A stretch of DNA of 64,000 nucleotides from JACNKJ01 sp964344565 (lineage in GTDB: Bacteria; Krumholzibacteriota; Krumholzibacteriia; JACNKJ01): the NCBI GenBank assembly GCA_964344565.1, contig CAYFNT010000016.1, positions 1 through 64,000 on the forward strand, in the 5' to 3' direction. The position numbers and the translations under genes are program-made. The notes under the pieces were generated by a model that made no database searches, had not been told where the DNA came from, and saw only the letters and a program-made list of their open reading frames with translations. Positions 33,233-40,844 of the stretch are shown piece by piece (the stretch's first letter is position 1; every line of letters begins with the position of its first letter).

Positions 33233-35674
33233 TTGAAGGCTAGGTTCCTCACCCTTGCGATCGGCATCCTCATCCTCCTCGCGGCTTCCGCTGCGGCAGA
33301 GGTACGGGTTTACCAATTCCACTCAAATCTTCCCGAGATCCAGTCCATATCCGAGGGGCTGAAGATCCTCATGCCCGGCGCCCCTTCCCTGGGACAGCCC
33401 GGCGAACCTCTCCTGCCCAAAGCTCCCTTCAGACTTCTCCTCGCTCCAGGTGAGAAGGTGAGCCGCGTGGAAGTGCTGCCCCTGGAGACTCGCACCCTGA
33501 GCCACACGCGGCCGCCCCTCGTCGCCCAGGCTCCCCAGAAACTGAGCCAGCCTCTGGCCGCCGAAATGATCGAAGGAATCCAGACGATCTATGGCGGCGC
33601 AGACTTCTGGCCCGCCGATCCGCTGGTCTCCTGGCGGGAGGATGTCTTCCGCGGGCACCGAGTTCTCACCCTGGTGCTCAGTCCGATTCGGTATCGTGGC
33701 GTGGATAGACGGTTGAACTGGCATCCCCGGCTCGAGTTGCGCGTCCACACCGAGATGGACGAAGACGCGCGGGAGGCCAGCGCGTCGATGTTGCGCAGCG
33801 ACGAGCGCACCCGGTCCAGGCTGGTCTCGCTCATCGACAATCCCGAGATGCTGAGCCTCTACGACGGATTCCCCTCGAGCGACGGCAGCGCGCGGAGCTT
33901 CGGCGAACTGGACTACCTCATCTTGACCACCCAGACCTGGGCGAGCCAGCTCGAACCCTACCTGGAGTTCCTTCGCTCCCGCGGTCATCAGGTCGAGCTC
34001 TATCTTCGCGGTTGGGTCAATGAGAACTACGAGGGGCGCGACGAACCGGAGACGCTTCGGAACTTCATCAAGGACGCCTACCAGGGCACCGGGGCCGAGT
34101 ATCTGCTCCTGGTAGGGGACACCCGAGACGACAACGGCATTCCCCACCGGGGGCTGTTCTGTCAGGCCTACAGCACCACCGACTACGATCTTCCCGGCGA
34201 TATCTACTATGGAGCGCTGGACGGCGACTGGAACGTGGACGGCGACGGCCGCTGGGGCGAACCCGGTGAGGAAGACCTCTTTCCAGAATTGGCCGTGGGC
34301 CGAGCCTGCGTGAGCGACGCCGAAGACCTGGACAACTTCATCCGCAAGCAGATGCTCTACCAGGACGACCCCGTAGCCAAGCACGCCAACCGCATGCTCA
34401 TGATCGGCGAAAAGCTCTGGACCAATCCGCTGACATGGGGCGCCACCTACAAGGACGAGATCTGGTACGGCTCGGACGCCAACGGAATCGTCACCGCCGG
34501 AGTGCCGAGCACCATGGCCGTGGGCGGGCTCTACGAACGGGATTGGGCCTGGCAGAAGGAACACCTCATGGTGATCATGAACGACGGCCTGGGCATCGTG
34601 AATCACCAGGGGCACGCCTACTACAATCTGGCGGCCAAGCTCCACAACAACGACCTGCCGCTACTGAGCAATGACGGCATCGACAACGCCTACGGATTCT
34701 TCTACAGCCAGGGATGCTACTGCGGCTCCTTCGACGACAAGGCCAGCTACGGCGGATACCCGGCCGACTGTTTCGGCGAGCGACTGACCACCGAGTTCGG
34801 CGGCGCCGTGGCCGCGGTCATGAACTCGCGCTACGGCTGGGGCGACGCGGGCGGCACCGCGGGTCCCTCCCAGTACTTCGATCGCGAGTTCTTCGACGCT
34901 CTGTTCGGTGAGGGCATCCACGAGGCTGGCCACGCCAACGACGACTCAAAGATGGACCTGGCCTGGATGGTGGACTACCCGGGCATGCGCTGGTGCCACT
35001 ACGATCTGAACCTCTTCGGCGATCCGGCCATGAAGATCTGGACCGGCCAGCCGCGCCCCATGTCCCTGATGAACCTGCTCGGACTCAGCGCCTACTCCCA
35101 AGAGGTCAAGTTGCGCGTGCTGAGCGATGGCGCTCCGGTCAGGGGAGCCATCGTCACGCTCTACTCCAAGGATTTGGGCGTCCAGGTCAGCGCCGAGACG
35201 AACATCTCGGGACAGGCCATTCTCGCGGTGCCCCCGCTGCAGGAAGGCGTCTACACCCTGACCGTCCATCATCAGGAATTCCTCTCCATCCGTTCGACGC
35301 GCGCGGTGCGTATCGATGATCAGCCGGGCGAGGAGCCCGCCGATCAGGACGGGAATGCCGAGGGAAGCGGCGCCCCCCTCGATAGCGCGCCGCCCCGATT
35401 GGCACTCGGGCCGAATCATCCCAACCCCTTCAATCCGAGCACGACTCTGCGCTTCGAACTTCCCGAGGACGGCGAGGTCTACCTGGCCGTCTACGATGTG
35501 GAGGGACGCCGAGTGAGGACCCTGCTGACCGAGGAACGCTTCACGGCCGGACTTCACAGCGCGGTCTGGGACGGCCTCGACGACGAGGGACGCGAGCTCG
35601 GCTCGGGCGTCTACTTCTCGCTGCTTATCTCGGGCGACGTATCGGATACGGGCAAGATGCTGATGCTTAAATAA
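33233..35674 (+). CDS. Secreted gingipain-like (C25) cysteine peptidase with FlgD-like tail
   Basis: An exported C25-family peptidase of 813 residues. A TTG at 33233 is the likely start: AGGGAG lies 5 bases upstream and the codon begins the signal peptide (KARFLTLAIGILILLAASAAAE). A propeptide covers about 20-220. The catalytic domain has the YLILTT start, the DxxYGxLDGDWNVDGDGRWGE segment, catalytic H461 in HQGHAYYN and C495 in QGCYCGSFDD, then GGAVAAVMNSRYGWG. An Ig-like/carboxypeptidase-regulatory module follows (RGAIVTLYSKDLGVQVSAETN). The FlgD-like tail (NPFNPSTTLRFELPE...GSGVYFSLLIS) ends MLMLK. Gingipain relatives are classic cargo of T9SS, and the tail here is of the related FlgD-like kind. 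It stands alone, flanked by terminators. Confidence 0.9.
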   Translation: MKARFLTLAIGILILLAASAAAEVRVYQFHSNLPEIQSISEGLKILMPGAPSLGQPGEPLLPKAPFRLLLAPGEKVSRVEVLPLETRTLSHTRPPLVAQAPQKLSQPLAAEMIEGIQTIYGGADFWPADPLVSWREDVFRGHRVLTLVLSPIRYRGVDRRLNWHPRLELRVHTEMDEDAREASASMLRSDERTRSRLVSLIDNPEMLSLYDGFPSSDGSARSFGELDYLILTTQTWASQLEPYLEFLRSRGHQVELYLRGWVNENYEGRDEPETLRNFIKDAYQGTGAEYLLLVGDTRDDNGIPHRGLFCQAYSTTDYDLPGDIYYGALDGDWNVDGDGRWGEPGEEDLFPELAVGRACVSDAEDLDNFIRKQMLYQDDPVAKHANRMLMIGEKLWTNPLTWGATYKDEIWYGSDANGIVTAGVPSTMAVGGLYERDWAWQKEHLMVIMNDGLGIVNHQGHAYYNLAAKLHNNDLPLLSNDGIDNAYGFFYSQGCYCGSFDDKASYGGYPADCFGERLTTEFGGAVAAVMNSRYGWGDAGGTAGPSQYFDREFFDALFGEGIHEAGHANDDSKMDLAWMVDYPGMRWCHYDLNLFGDPAMKIWTGQPRPMSLMNLLGLSAYSQEVKLRVLSDGAPVRGAIVTLYSKDLGVQVSAETNISGQAILAVPPLQEGVYTLTVHHQEFLSIRSTRAVRIDDQPGEEPADQDGNAEGSGAPLDSAPPRLALGPNHPNPFNPSTTLRFELPEDGEVYLAVYDVEGRRVRTLLTEERFTAGLHSAVWDGLDDEGRELGSGVYFSLLISGDVSDTGKMLMLK

Positions 35675-35675
35675 T

Positions 35676-35746
35676 GGGGAGGGCTGTGCCCTCCCCTCAT
35701 TCAAGCTTCACATTTCATTCGGGGAAGGCTCTGCCCTCCCCGTTTT
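35676..35746 (+). terminator. Tandem terminator hairpins after the C25 peptidase gene
   Basis: A 9-bp hairpin with loop TGT (35676-35684 with 35688-35696) begins two bases after the stop. A second, similar hairpin (35720-35729 with 35733-35742, one mismatch) is followed by TTTT. The two hairpins share most of their sequence, so one may be a duplicate. They could also stop the convergent glutamine synthetase transcript. Confidence 0.75.
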
Positions 35747-35761
35747 CACGATCCCTACCGG

Positions 35762-36775
35762 TCAGCCGCAGACCGTCTCGATCATCTTCGCGCAGGCGGC
35801 GTAGGGGTCCATGTTGGCGTTGGGTCGACGATCCTCGATATAGCCCTGCTCCGCCTTGGCCACGTGCCAGGGGATGCGCACGCTGGCTCCCCGGTCGGAG
35901 ACTCCCGCGCGGAAGGTGCGGTAGTCGCAGGTCTCGTGCAGACCGGTCAGACGCATCTCGATGAATTCGCCGTAGACCGCGATGTGCTCCTCGGTCTTGC
36001 CCTCGAGCTTCTTGATGGCATCCCAGCAGGCGTCCAGGCTGCCGCGCATGGCTTCGGTGCTGAAGTTCACGTGGGCGCCGGCGCCGTTCCAGTCTCCCGC
36101 GATGGGCTTGGGATGCAGCTTGGCGTTCACGCCGTAGTCCTCGGCGATGCGGTAGAGCAGCCAGCGCGAGGTCCAGAGGTCGTCAGCCACGGTGAGACCG
36201 TCGTTGGGCCCGACCTGGAATTCCCACTGGCTGGGCATGACCTCGGCGTTGATGCCCGCGATCTGGATGCCGGCGTTGAGGCAGGCCACCATGTGACGCT
36301 CCACGATCTCCCGTCCGAAGACCTCGTCGGCGCCGATGCCGCAGTAGTAGTTGCCCTGAGGCGCGGGGAATCCGCCTTCGGGCCAACCCAGGGGATGGTT
36401 CCCTTCGAAAAGCGTGTACTCCTGCTCGATGCCGAAGAAGCACTTCTCGCCACCGTGCTTGTCTTCCTGCTCGCGCAGGAGGGCGCGCGTGTTGGTGGGA
36501 TGCGGCGTGCCGTCGGGATCGAAGACCTCGCAGAGGACCAGGCGCGATTCTCCGCCGCGGATGGGATCGGGGTAGACCTTCACCGGCTTCAGCACGCAGT
36601 CCGAATCGCTGCCCTCGGCCTGCTGCGTGGAGGACCCGTCGAATCCCCAGACGGGCGGGTGATCGGGATCTGCCGTCAATACCTTGGTCTTGCTGCGAAG
36701 CTTGGCGGTGGGCCGCTGCCCATCGATCCAGATATACTCCGCGAAGGCGTACTCAGTCTGTTGAGTGACGTTCAT
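35762..36775 (-). CDS. glnII: Type II (eukaryotic-like) glutamine synthetase
   Basis: Cytoplasmic glutamine synthetase (glutamate + NH3 + ATP to glutamine), 337 residues. It belongs to the short type II class, not the 470-residue GlnA-I or 720-residue GlnIII classes. Landmarks: WGFDGSSTQQAEGSDSDCVLKP (beta-grasp end), FFGIEQEYTLF (metal-binding Glu), NAEVMPSQWEFQVG, GAGAHVNFST (ATP/NH3 site) and the C-terminal FRAGVSDRGASVRIP plus YIEDRRPNANMDPY with the catalytic Arg/Glu. The length and all signature blocks are intact. The gene is monocistronic and convergent with the C25 peptidase gene. Bacterial type II enzymes are known in rhizobia, Streptomyces and some FCB-related lineages. Regulation by adenylylation is not expected for this class. 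Confidence 0.93.
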   Translation of the reverse strand: MNVTQQTEYAFAEYIWIDGQRPTAKLRSKTKVLTADPDHPPVWGFDGSSTQQAEGSDSDCVLKPVKVYPDPIRGGESRLVLCEVFDPDGTPHPTNTRALLREQEDKHGGEKCFFGIEQEYTLFEGNHPLGWPEGGFPAPQGNYYCGIGADEVFGREIVERHMVACLNAGIQIAGINAEVMPSQWEFQVGPNDGLTVADDLWTSRWLLYRIAEDYGVNAKLHPKPIAGDWNGAGAHVNFSTEAMRGSLDACWDAIKKLEGKTEEHIAVYGEFIEMRLTGLHETCDYRTFRAGVSDRGASVRIPWHVAKAEQGYIEDRRPNANMDPYAACAKMIETVCG

Positions 36776-36952
36776 GGGACCATCCTTTGGGGGTTAGAAT
36801 CGGGCCGATGGGCCTCCAAAGCGGGCAGGTTAGGCAGGCTTACGCGTCCTGTCAATCGAGGATTGACGACTCGAACCGGAGTCCGTCCTCCACTTTAAAA
36901 CTCTGGAAAAGCCGGGGTTCAGGATCTAGTTTCTGGGCTGCCGGAGGTGAGC

Positions 36953-37408
36953 ATGGAAGAGCGCGATTTCCGCTGGATGGACCTGGCCCTCGCCGAGGCC
37001 ATGAAGGCCTTCGAGGAGGGCGAGGTGCCCGTGGGCTGCGTGGTGGTGCAGGGCGATCGGGTGATCGGACGCGGCCGGAATTCCGTGGAGCGGCTGCAGG
37101 ATCCCACCGCCCACGCGGAGACCCTGGCCCTGTCCGCGGCCGCCAATACCCTGGGTACATGGCGATTGACCGACTGCGAGCTCTTTGTTACCTTGGAACC
37201 CTGCACCATGTGCATCGGCGCCATTCACTTGGCCCGGATCAGCCGGGTGGTCTTCGGGGCTTCCGATCCCAAATTCGGAGCCTGCGGTTCCATCCTCGAC
37301 GTGCCCGCGGAGCCGCGCTGGAATCACAGCGTGACGGTCCTCGGGGGCGTTCGGGCCGAAGACGCCGCCCAGCTGATGCGGGATTTTTTTAGGCAGCTAA
37401 GGCACTAG
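36953..37408 (+). CDS. tadA: tRNA-specific adenosine deaminase
   Basis: Converts adenosine-34 to inosine in tRNA-Arg(ACG). The 151-residue protein has the zinc/catalytic signature HAE (TAHAETLAL) and PCxxC (LEPCTMCIGAI) and the C-terminal FGASDPKFGACGSI block. GGAGG lies 5 bases before the ATG at 36953. A GTG at 36947 is in frame but too close to that site. It is followed by two tRNA-Ser genes, an SRP RNA gene and dnaX, an arrangement common in bacteria. The upstream 177 bases after the divergent glnII start hold no other gene. Confidence 0.95.
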   Translation: MEERDFRWMDLALAEAMKAFEEGEVPVGCVVVQGDRVIGRGRNSVERLQDPTAHAETLALSAAANTLGTWRLTDCELFVTLEPCTMCIGAIHLARISRVVFGASDPKFGACGSILDVPAEPRWNHSVTVLGGVRAEDAAQLMRDFFRQLRH

Positions 37409-37416
37409 TGCGGACA

Positions 37417-37501
37417 GGAGAGTTGCGAGAGCGGTCGAATCGGCACGACTGGAAATCGTGTGTACCGAGAGGTACCCTGGGTTCGAATCCCAGACTCTCC
37501 G
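37417..37501 (+). tRNA. tRNA-Ser (anticodon GGA)
   Basis: A class II tRNA with acceptor arms GGAGAGT (37417-37423) and ACTCTCC (37494-37500), anticodon stem CACGA/TCGTG, anticodon GGA at 37451-37453, a long variable arm (GTGTACCGAGAGGTACC) and T arm GGTTCGAATCC. CCA is not encoded. Confidence 0.95.
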
Positions 37502-37521
37502 CCTTGATCGACAGCAGTACA

Positions 37522-37608
37522 GGAGAGGTGCCGGAGTGGTTGAACGGGGCGGTCTCGAAAACCGTTGAGCCTTCGCGGGTTCCCAGGGTTCGAATCCCTG
37601 CCTCTCCG
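37522..37608 (+). tRNA. tRNA-Ser (anticodon CGA)
   Basis: A class II tRNA with acceptor arms GGAGAGG (37522-37528) and CCTCTCC (37601-37607), anticodon CGA at 37556-37558 reading UCG, a long variable arm and T arm GGTTCGAATCC. It lies 20 bases after tRNA-Ser(GGA). Confidence 0.95.
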
Positions 37609-37629
37609 CCTTTTCGAACAACCGGTTCG

Positions 37630-37731
37630 GGCCAGGTCCCACGCAATCCGGATTTTCCAACCCCGTCAGGACCGGAAGGTAGCAGCGGTACGAAAACCCC
37701 CGGATGTGCCGTGGATCAACCTGGCCTTTTT
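37630..37731 (+). ncRNA. ffs: Signal recognition particle RNA, small bacterial type
   Basis: The conserved SRP domain IV core is present at 37665-37686: GTCAGG, CCGGAAGG, AGCAGC. The ends pair (GGCCAGG at 37630-37636 with CCTGGCC at 37720-37726) and CCCACG pairs with CGTGG. Five T residues follow, so the gene carries its own terminator. The length of about 97 bases fits the 4.5S-like class without an Alu domain. It binds Ffh for co-translational targeting, which matters in an organism with many exported proteins. It ends 17 bases before dnaX. Confidence 0.92.
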
Positions 37732-37747
37732 CATTGAAAGGATGCGC

Positions 37748-39442
37748 GTGGACTATCAGGTGCTGGCCCTCAAGTGGCGACCTCAGCGTTTCGAGGACGT
37801 GGTGGGGCAGGACCATGTGAGTCAGGTCGTCGCCGGCGCCATCGAGCAGGACCGCGTGGCCAACGCCTATCTCTTCAGCGGCCCGCGGGGCTGCGGCAAG
37901 ACCACCGTGGCGCGCATCCTGGCCAAGGCCCTCAATTGCGAGAAGGGGCCTACCCGCGAGCCCTGCGGCGAATGCGCTTCCTGTAAGAGCATCGCCGCGG
38001 GAACGAGCATGGCCGTCCTCGAACTCGACGCCGCCAGTCGGGGCGGCATCGAGGACATCCGCGATCTGCGCGAGAGCATCGGCCTGAGTTCCCTGGACGG
38101 CCGCTATCGCGTGATCATCCTCGACGAGGCTCATCAGATCACCGGGGCCGCGGCCAACGCCTTCCTGAAGACTCTCGAAGAACCTCCGCCGGGCGTGGTC
38201 TTCGTGATGGCCACCACCGAGTACGACAGGATCATTCCGACCATCCGCTCGCGCTGTCAGCGATACGCCTTCCGCCTGCTCCGCAGCGAAGAGATCGCCG
38301 GTCGCATCGAGCACATCGCCGCGAGCGAGGGCATCACCCTTGGCGAGGGCGCGGCCATGGCCCTGGGCCGCAAGGCCGAGGGCAGCATGCGCGACGGACT
38401 CACGCTCTTCGATCAGTCGGTCTCCTCGCTGGGTCAGAGCCTCGATATCGACTCGCTCATCGAGCTGCTCGGCCTTCCCCGATACGAACACTACTTCACC
38501 CTCACCGAGGCCATCATCGAAGGCGACGGCGCCGCGGCCCTGCAGTCGCTGGACGCCTCCCTCGACGCCGGCGGCACGCCCCACGATTTCGTGGCGGGAC
38601 TGGCCCGGCACTTCCGCAACCTGCTGGTCCTTCGCATGAACGACCAGCTTCTGGAAGGCGAACTTCCCGCCGAGGACATCGAGGTCTGCCGACGTCTTGC
38701 CGAAGGCTTCCAGGACGAGGACCTGCTCTACCTCACCCGCCTCTCCGGCGACCGGGCCGAGCAGATCAAGCGCGCCAGCCAGCCCCGCATCCTCACCGAG
38801 GCCTTCGTGGTGGAACTGACGCGTTTCGAGAAGCGGGTGCTGTTGTCCGAGGTGCTGTCGATTCTGAAGGGCGGGCAGGGGGTCTCGAGTTCAGAAGCGC
38901 CAGTCCCCAGTCCCCAGTCTCCAGTCACCAGCCGGAAGCCTGGCAGCACACGAGGGCAGCGAGGACCAGACAGCGGGCCGCGGGAAGCGGTCAGCCGACC
39001 GCCGGCAGCGGGCAGCGGCGCAAAGCCACAGGCCGCTTACGCCCTCAGCCGATCCGGCCTGGAGGCGGCCTGGCCCGAATTCGTGGGGGCGGTGAAGCAG
39101 TCCAGCATGATCAAGGGACAGTTCCTCGAGAAGGCCCGTCCCGGCGGCGTGGATCGCGAGAGCTTCACCCTTCACCTCGACAGCCATTTCCGCACGCTGC
39201 TCGACAACCACGAGGACCGCCTGCTCCTGCAGGACAAGTTCCGCGAGATCTTCGGCGAAGGCCGCGACGTGCGGCTCACCGGTCCCGAAGACGAAGCCGC
39301 ACCCGAGCCGGCCGCTCCGCGGGTGACCCAGGCCCGCGCCGACGACGCGCGACGCGAACGGTCCCTGCAGGAACACTCCGACAATGCCCTGGTGCAGGAT
39401 CTGCTCAAGAAATTCGACGGCGAGATCGTCGAAGACCACTAG
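37748..39442 (+). CDS. dnaX: DNA polymerase III subunit tau/gamma
   Basis: Clamp-loader ATPase, 564 residues. Walker A GPRGCGKTT, zinc-binding Cys set (C-x8-CGECASC), Walker B VIILDEAHQITGAAANAFLKTLEEPP and sensor motifs up to about 370 are all standard. The GTG at 37748 gives the canonical start MDYQVLALKWRPQRF with AAAGG 6 bases upstream; the ATG two codons earlier is too close to that site. A linker (about 380-440) is unusual: it starts with a 7-bp tandem repeat (38901-38931) and continues in low-complexity CAGCGGGCAGCGG-like DNA. A tau-like C-terminal domain follows (about 440-564). I saw no AAAAAAG slippery site. It begins the dnaX-ybaB-recR unit. Confidence 0.93.
   Translation: MDYQVLALKWRPQRFEDVVGQDHVSQVVAGAIEQDRVANAYLFSGPRGCGKTTVARILAKALNCEKGPTREPCGECASCKSIAAGTSMAVLELDAASRGGIEDIRDLRESIGLSSLDGRYRVIILDEAHQITGAAANAFLKTLEEPPPGVVFVMATTEYDRIIPTIRSRCQRYAFRLLRSEEIAGRIEHIAASEGITLGEGAAMALGRKAEGSMRDGLTLFDQSVSSLGQSLDIDSLIELLGLPRYEHYFTLTEAIIEGDGAAALQSLDASLDAGGTPHDFVAGLARHFRNLLVLRMNDQLLEGELPAEDIEVCRRLAEGFQDEDLLYLTRLSGDRAEQIKRASQPRILTEAFVVELTRFEKRVLLSEVLSILKGGQGVSSSEAPVPSPQSPVTSRKPGSTRGQRGPDSGPREAVSRPPAAGSGAKPQAAYALSRSGLEAAWPEFVGAVKQSSMIKGQFLEKARPGGVDRESFTLHLDSHFRTLLDNHEDRLLLQDKFREIFGEGRDVRLTGPEDEAAPEPAAPRVTQARADDARRERSLQEHSDNALVQDLLKKFDGEIVEDH
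38901..38931 (+). repeat. 7-bp tandem repeat inside dnaX
   Basis: Four and a half copies of CAGTCNC (two CAGTCCC, then CAGTCTC, CAGTCAC and CAG) start at codon 385 of dnaX. Seven is not a multiple of three, so gain or loss of one copy shifts the reading frame. Downstream to about 39020 the sequence stays low in complexity. Confidence 0.85.
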
Positions 39443-39453
39443 ATGGAGTCAGC

Positions 39454-39753
39454 ATGAAGAACATCGGCAAGATGATGAAACAGGCCCAGCAGATGCAGGC
39501 GCAGATGGCGGAGATCCAGCGGGAGCTGGAGGCCACCGTCTTCGAAGGCGTAGCCGGGGGCGTGGTCACCGCGAAGGTGAACGGCGCCATGGATCCGGTG
39601 GAGATCAAGATCGCGCCCGAAGCCTTGGAAGACGCCGACGCGGAGATGCTCGAGGACATGATCCTCGCGGCCCTGCGTTCCGCCCAGGACGCCGCCAAGC
39701 GCGCGAGCCAGGAGAAGATGGGTCCCCTCATGGGCGGCATGCCCGGCTTCTGA
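39454..39753 (+). CDS. ybaB: YbaB/EbfC-family nucleoid-associated protein
   Basis: A 99-residue DNA-binding dimer of the YbaB/EbfC family, with N-terminal helix KMMKQAQQMQAQMAEIQRELE, central GGVVTAKVNGAMDPVEIKI and a Met/Gly-rich end. The usual role is nucleoid organisation or recruitment with RecR. It lies 11 bases after dnaX and its TGA overlaps the recR ATG by one base. Confidence 0.93.
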   Translation: MKNIGKMMKQAQQMQAQMAEIQRELEATVFEGVAGGVVTAKVNGAMDPVEIKIAPEALEDADAEMLEDMILAALRSAQDAAKRASQEKMGPLMGGMPGF

Positions 39754-40352
39754 TGGAAAAGATCAGCCCCTTACTCGCACGACTCGTGCGCCGACTCACT
39801 CGCCTGCCGGGCATCGGCGAGCGCAGCGCCCAGCGCATCGCCCTGCACTTGCTGGGGCAGGAGGAAGCGGAAACCCGCGAACTCGCGCGCCTGCTCATGG
39901 AGACCCGCGAGAAGCTGGGTTTCTGCGAGCGCTGCGGCTTCTACGCGGAAGCCCGCTACTGTCCGATCTGCTCGGATCCAAAACGCGAGGGCGGCAAGCT
40001 CTGCGTGGTGGAGCAACCGGTGGAGGTGCTCAGCCTGGAGCGCAGCGGCATCTTTCGCGGCCTCTACCACGTGCTCGGCGGGGTGATCAGTCCCCTCGAC
40101 GGAGTGCATCCCCAGGACCTCAGCATCGAGCAGTTGCTTGCCCGCGTGGAGAACGAGCAGGTCGCCGAAATCATCCTGGCCCTGTCTTCCAGCGTGGAGG
40201 GCGAGACCACCTCGCTCTACCTGGGGGAACAGCTCGATGGTCTGGGCCTCAGCGTCACGCGCCTGGCGCGGGGATTGCCCGCGGGCAGTCGACTGGAGTA
40301 TCTGGATGAAGCCACGCTGTCGCGCGCCTTCGAAGGCCGCGTGAAGCTGTAG
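39753..40352 (+). CDS. recR: Recombination mediator RecR
   Basis: RecFOR-pathway protein, 199 residues. It has the helix-hairpin-helix LTRLPGIGERSAQRIALHLL, the zinc finger CERCGFYAEARYCPIC, and a TOPRIM domain (LCVVEQPVEVLSLERSGIFRGLYHVLGG). The start codon overlaps the ybaB stop (TGATG), which fixes it; the longer frame runs through ybaB. pgpA follows after 30 bases. Confidence 0.96.
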   Translation: MEKISPLLARLVRRLTRLPGIGERSAQRIALHLLGQEEAETRELARLLMETREKLGFCERCGFYAEARYCPICSDPKREGGKLCVVEQPVEVLSLERSGIFRGLYHVLGGVISPLDGVHPQDLSIEQLLARVENEQVAEIILALSSSVEGETTSLYLGEQLDGLGLSVTRLARGLPAGSRLEYLDEATLSRAFEGRVKL

Positions 40353-40382
40353 CCTGCAAACACGCACGGAAAGGAATCCGGC

Positions 40383-40844
40383 ATGAGAAACCTGCTTCGC
40401 TTCCTCGGCAGCACGGCCTTCACGGGATACTTCCCCATCGCTCCGGCCACGGTGTCCAGTTTCCTGATCGTGCTCATCCTCTGGTTCTGGGGGCCGAGCA
40501 GCGCCGGGCTCTGGACCTTCTTCCTGATCTCACTGGTGGCCTCGGTTCCGCTTTCCTATTACATGGAAAGCCAGCATGGGAAGGATCCCAGCGCCTGCAC
40601 CGTGGACGAGGTGGTGGGCATCCTGCTGCCGCTGGCCGTCCTCGGCGAGCCCCTGAACGTGCCCGGCACCTGGAAGCTGCTGCTCGCAGCCTTCTTCCTG
40701 TTCCGCTTTTTCGACATCGCCAAGATCTGGCCCGCGAGCCGGCTCGAGAACCTGCCCGGAGGATGGGGCATCGTGCTCGACGATCTCATGGCCGGCGTCT
40801 ACACGCTCATTTCATTGAAGTTGCTCACGCTGTGGTTCCTCTAG
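40383..40844 (+). CDS. pgpA: Phosphatidylglycerophosphatase A
   Basis: An inner-membrane phosphatase that converts phosphatidylglycerol phosphate to phosphatidylglycerol; 153 residues, the usual length. Family motifs are FPIAPATVSSF near the N-terminus, KDPSACTVDEVVGIL in the middle and FRFFDIAKIWPA...GGWGIVLDDLMAGVY. Three or four hydrophobic segments are visible (about 25-55, 80-105, 135-153). CGGAAAGGAA precedes the ATG. It overlaps cinA by about 13 bases. Confidence 0.92.
   Translation: MRNLLRFLGSTAFTGYFPIAPATVSSFLIVLILWFWGPSSAGLWTFFLISLVASVPLSYYMESQHGKDPSACTVDEVVGILLPLAVLGEPLNVPGTWKLLLAAFFLFRFFDIAKIWPASRLENLPGGWGIVLDDLMAGVYTLISLKLLTLWFL

Noticed and set aside
36795..36800. TAGAAT box upstream of tadA
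   Set aside because: No matching -35 at a proper distance and it lies about 150 bases from the start; not listed as a promoter.
37748..39442. Programmed -1 frameshift making gamma from dnaX
   Set aside because: No A-AAA-AAG-like slippery heptamer was seen in the region where it would be expected.
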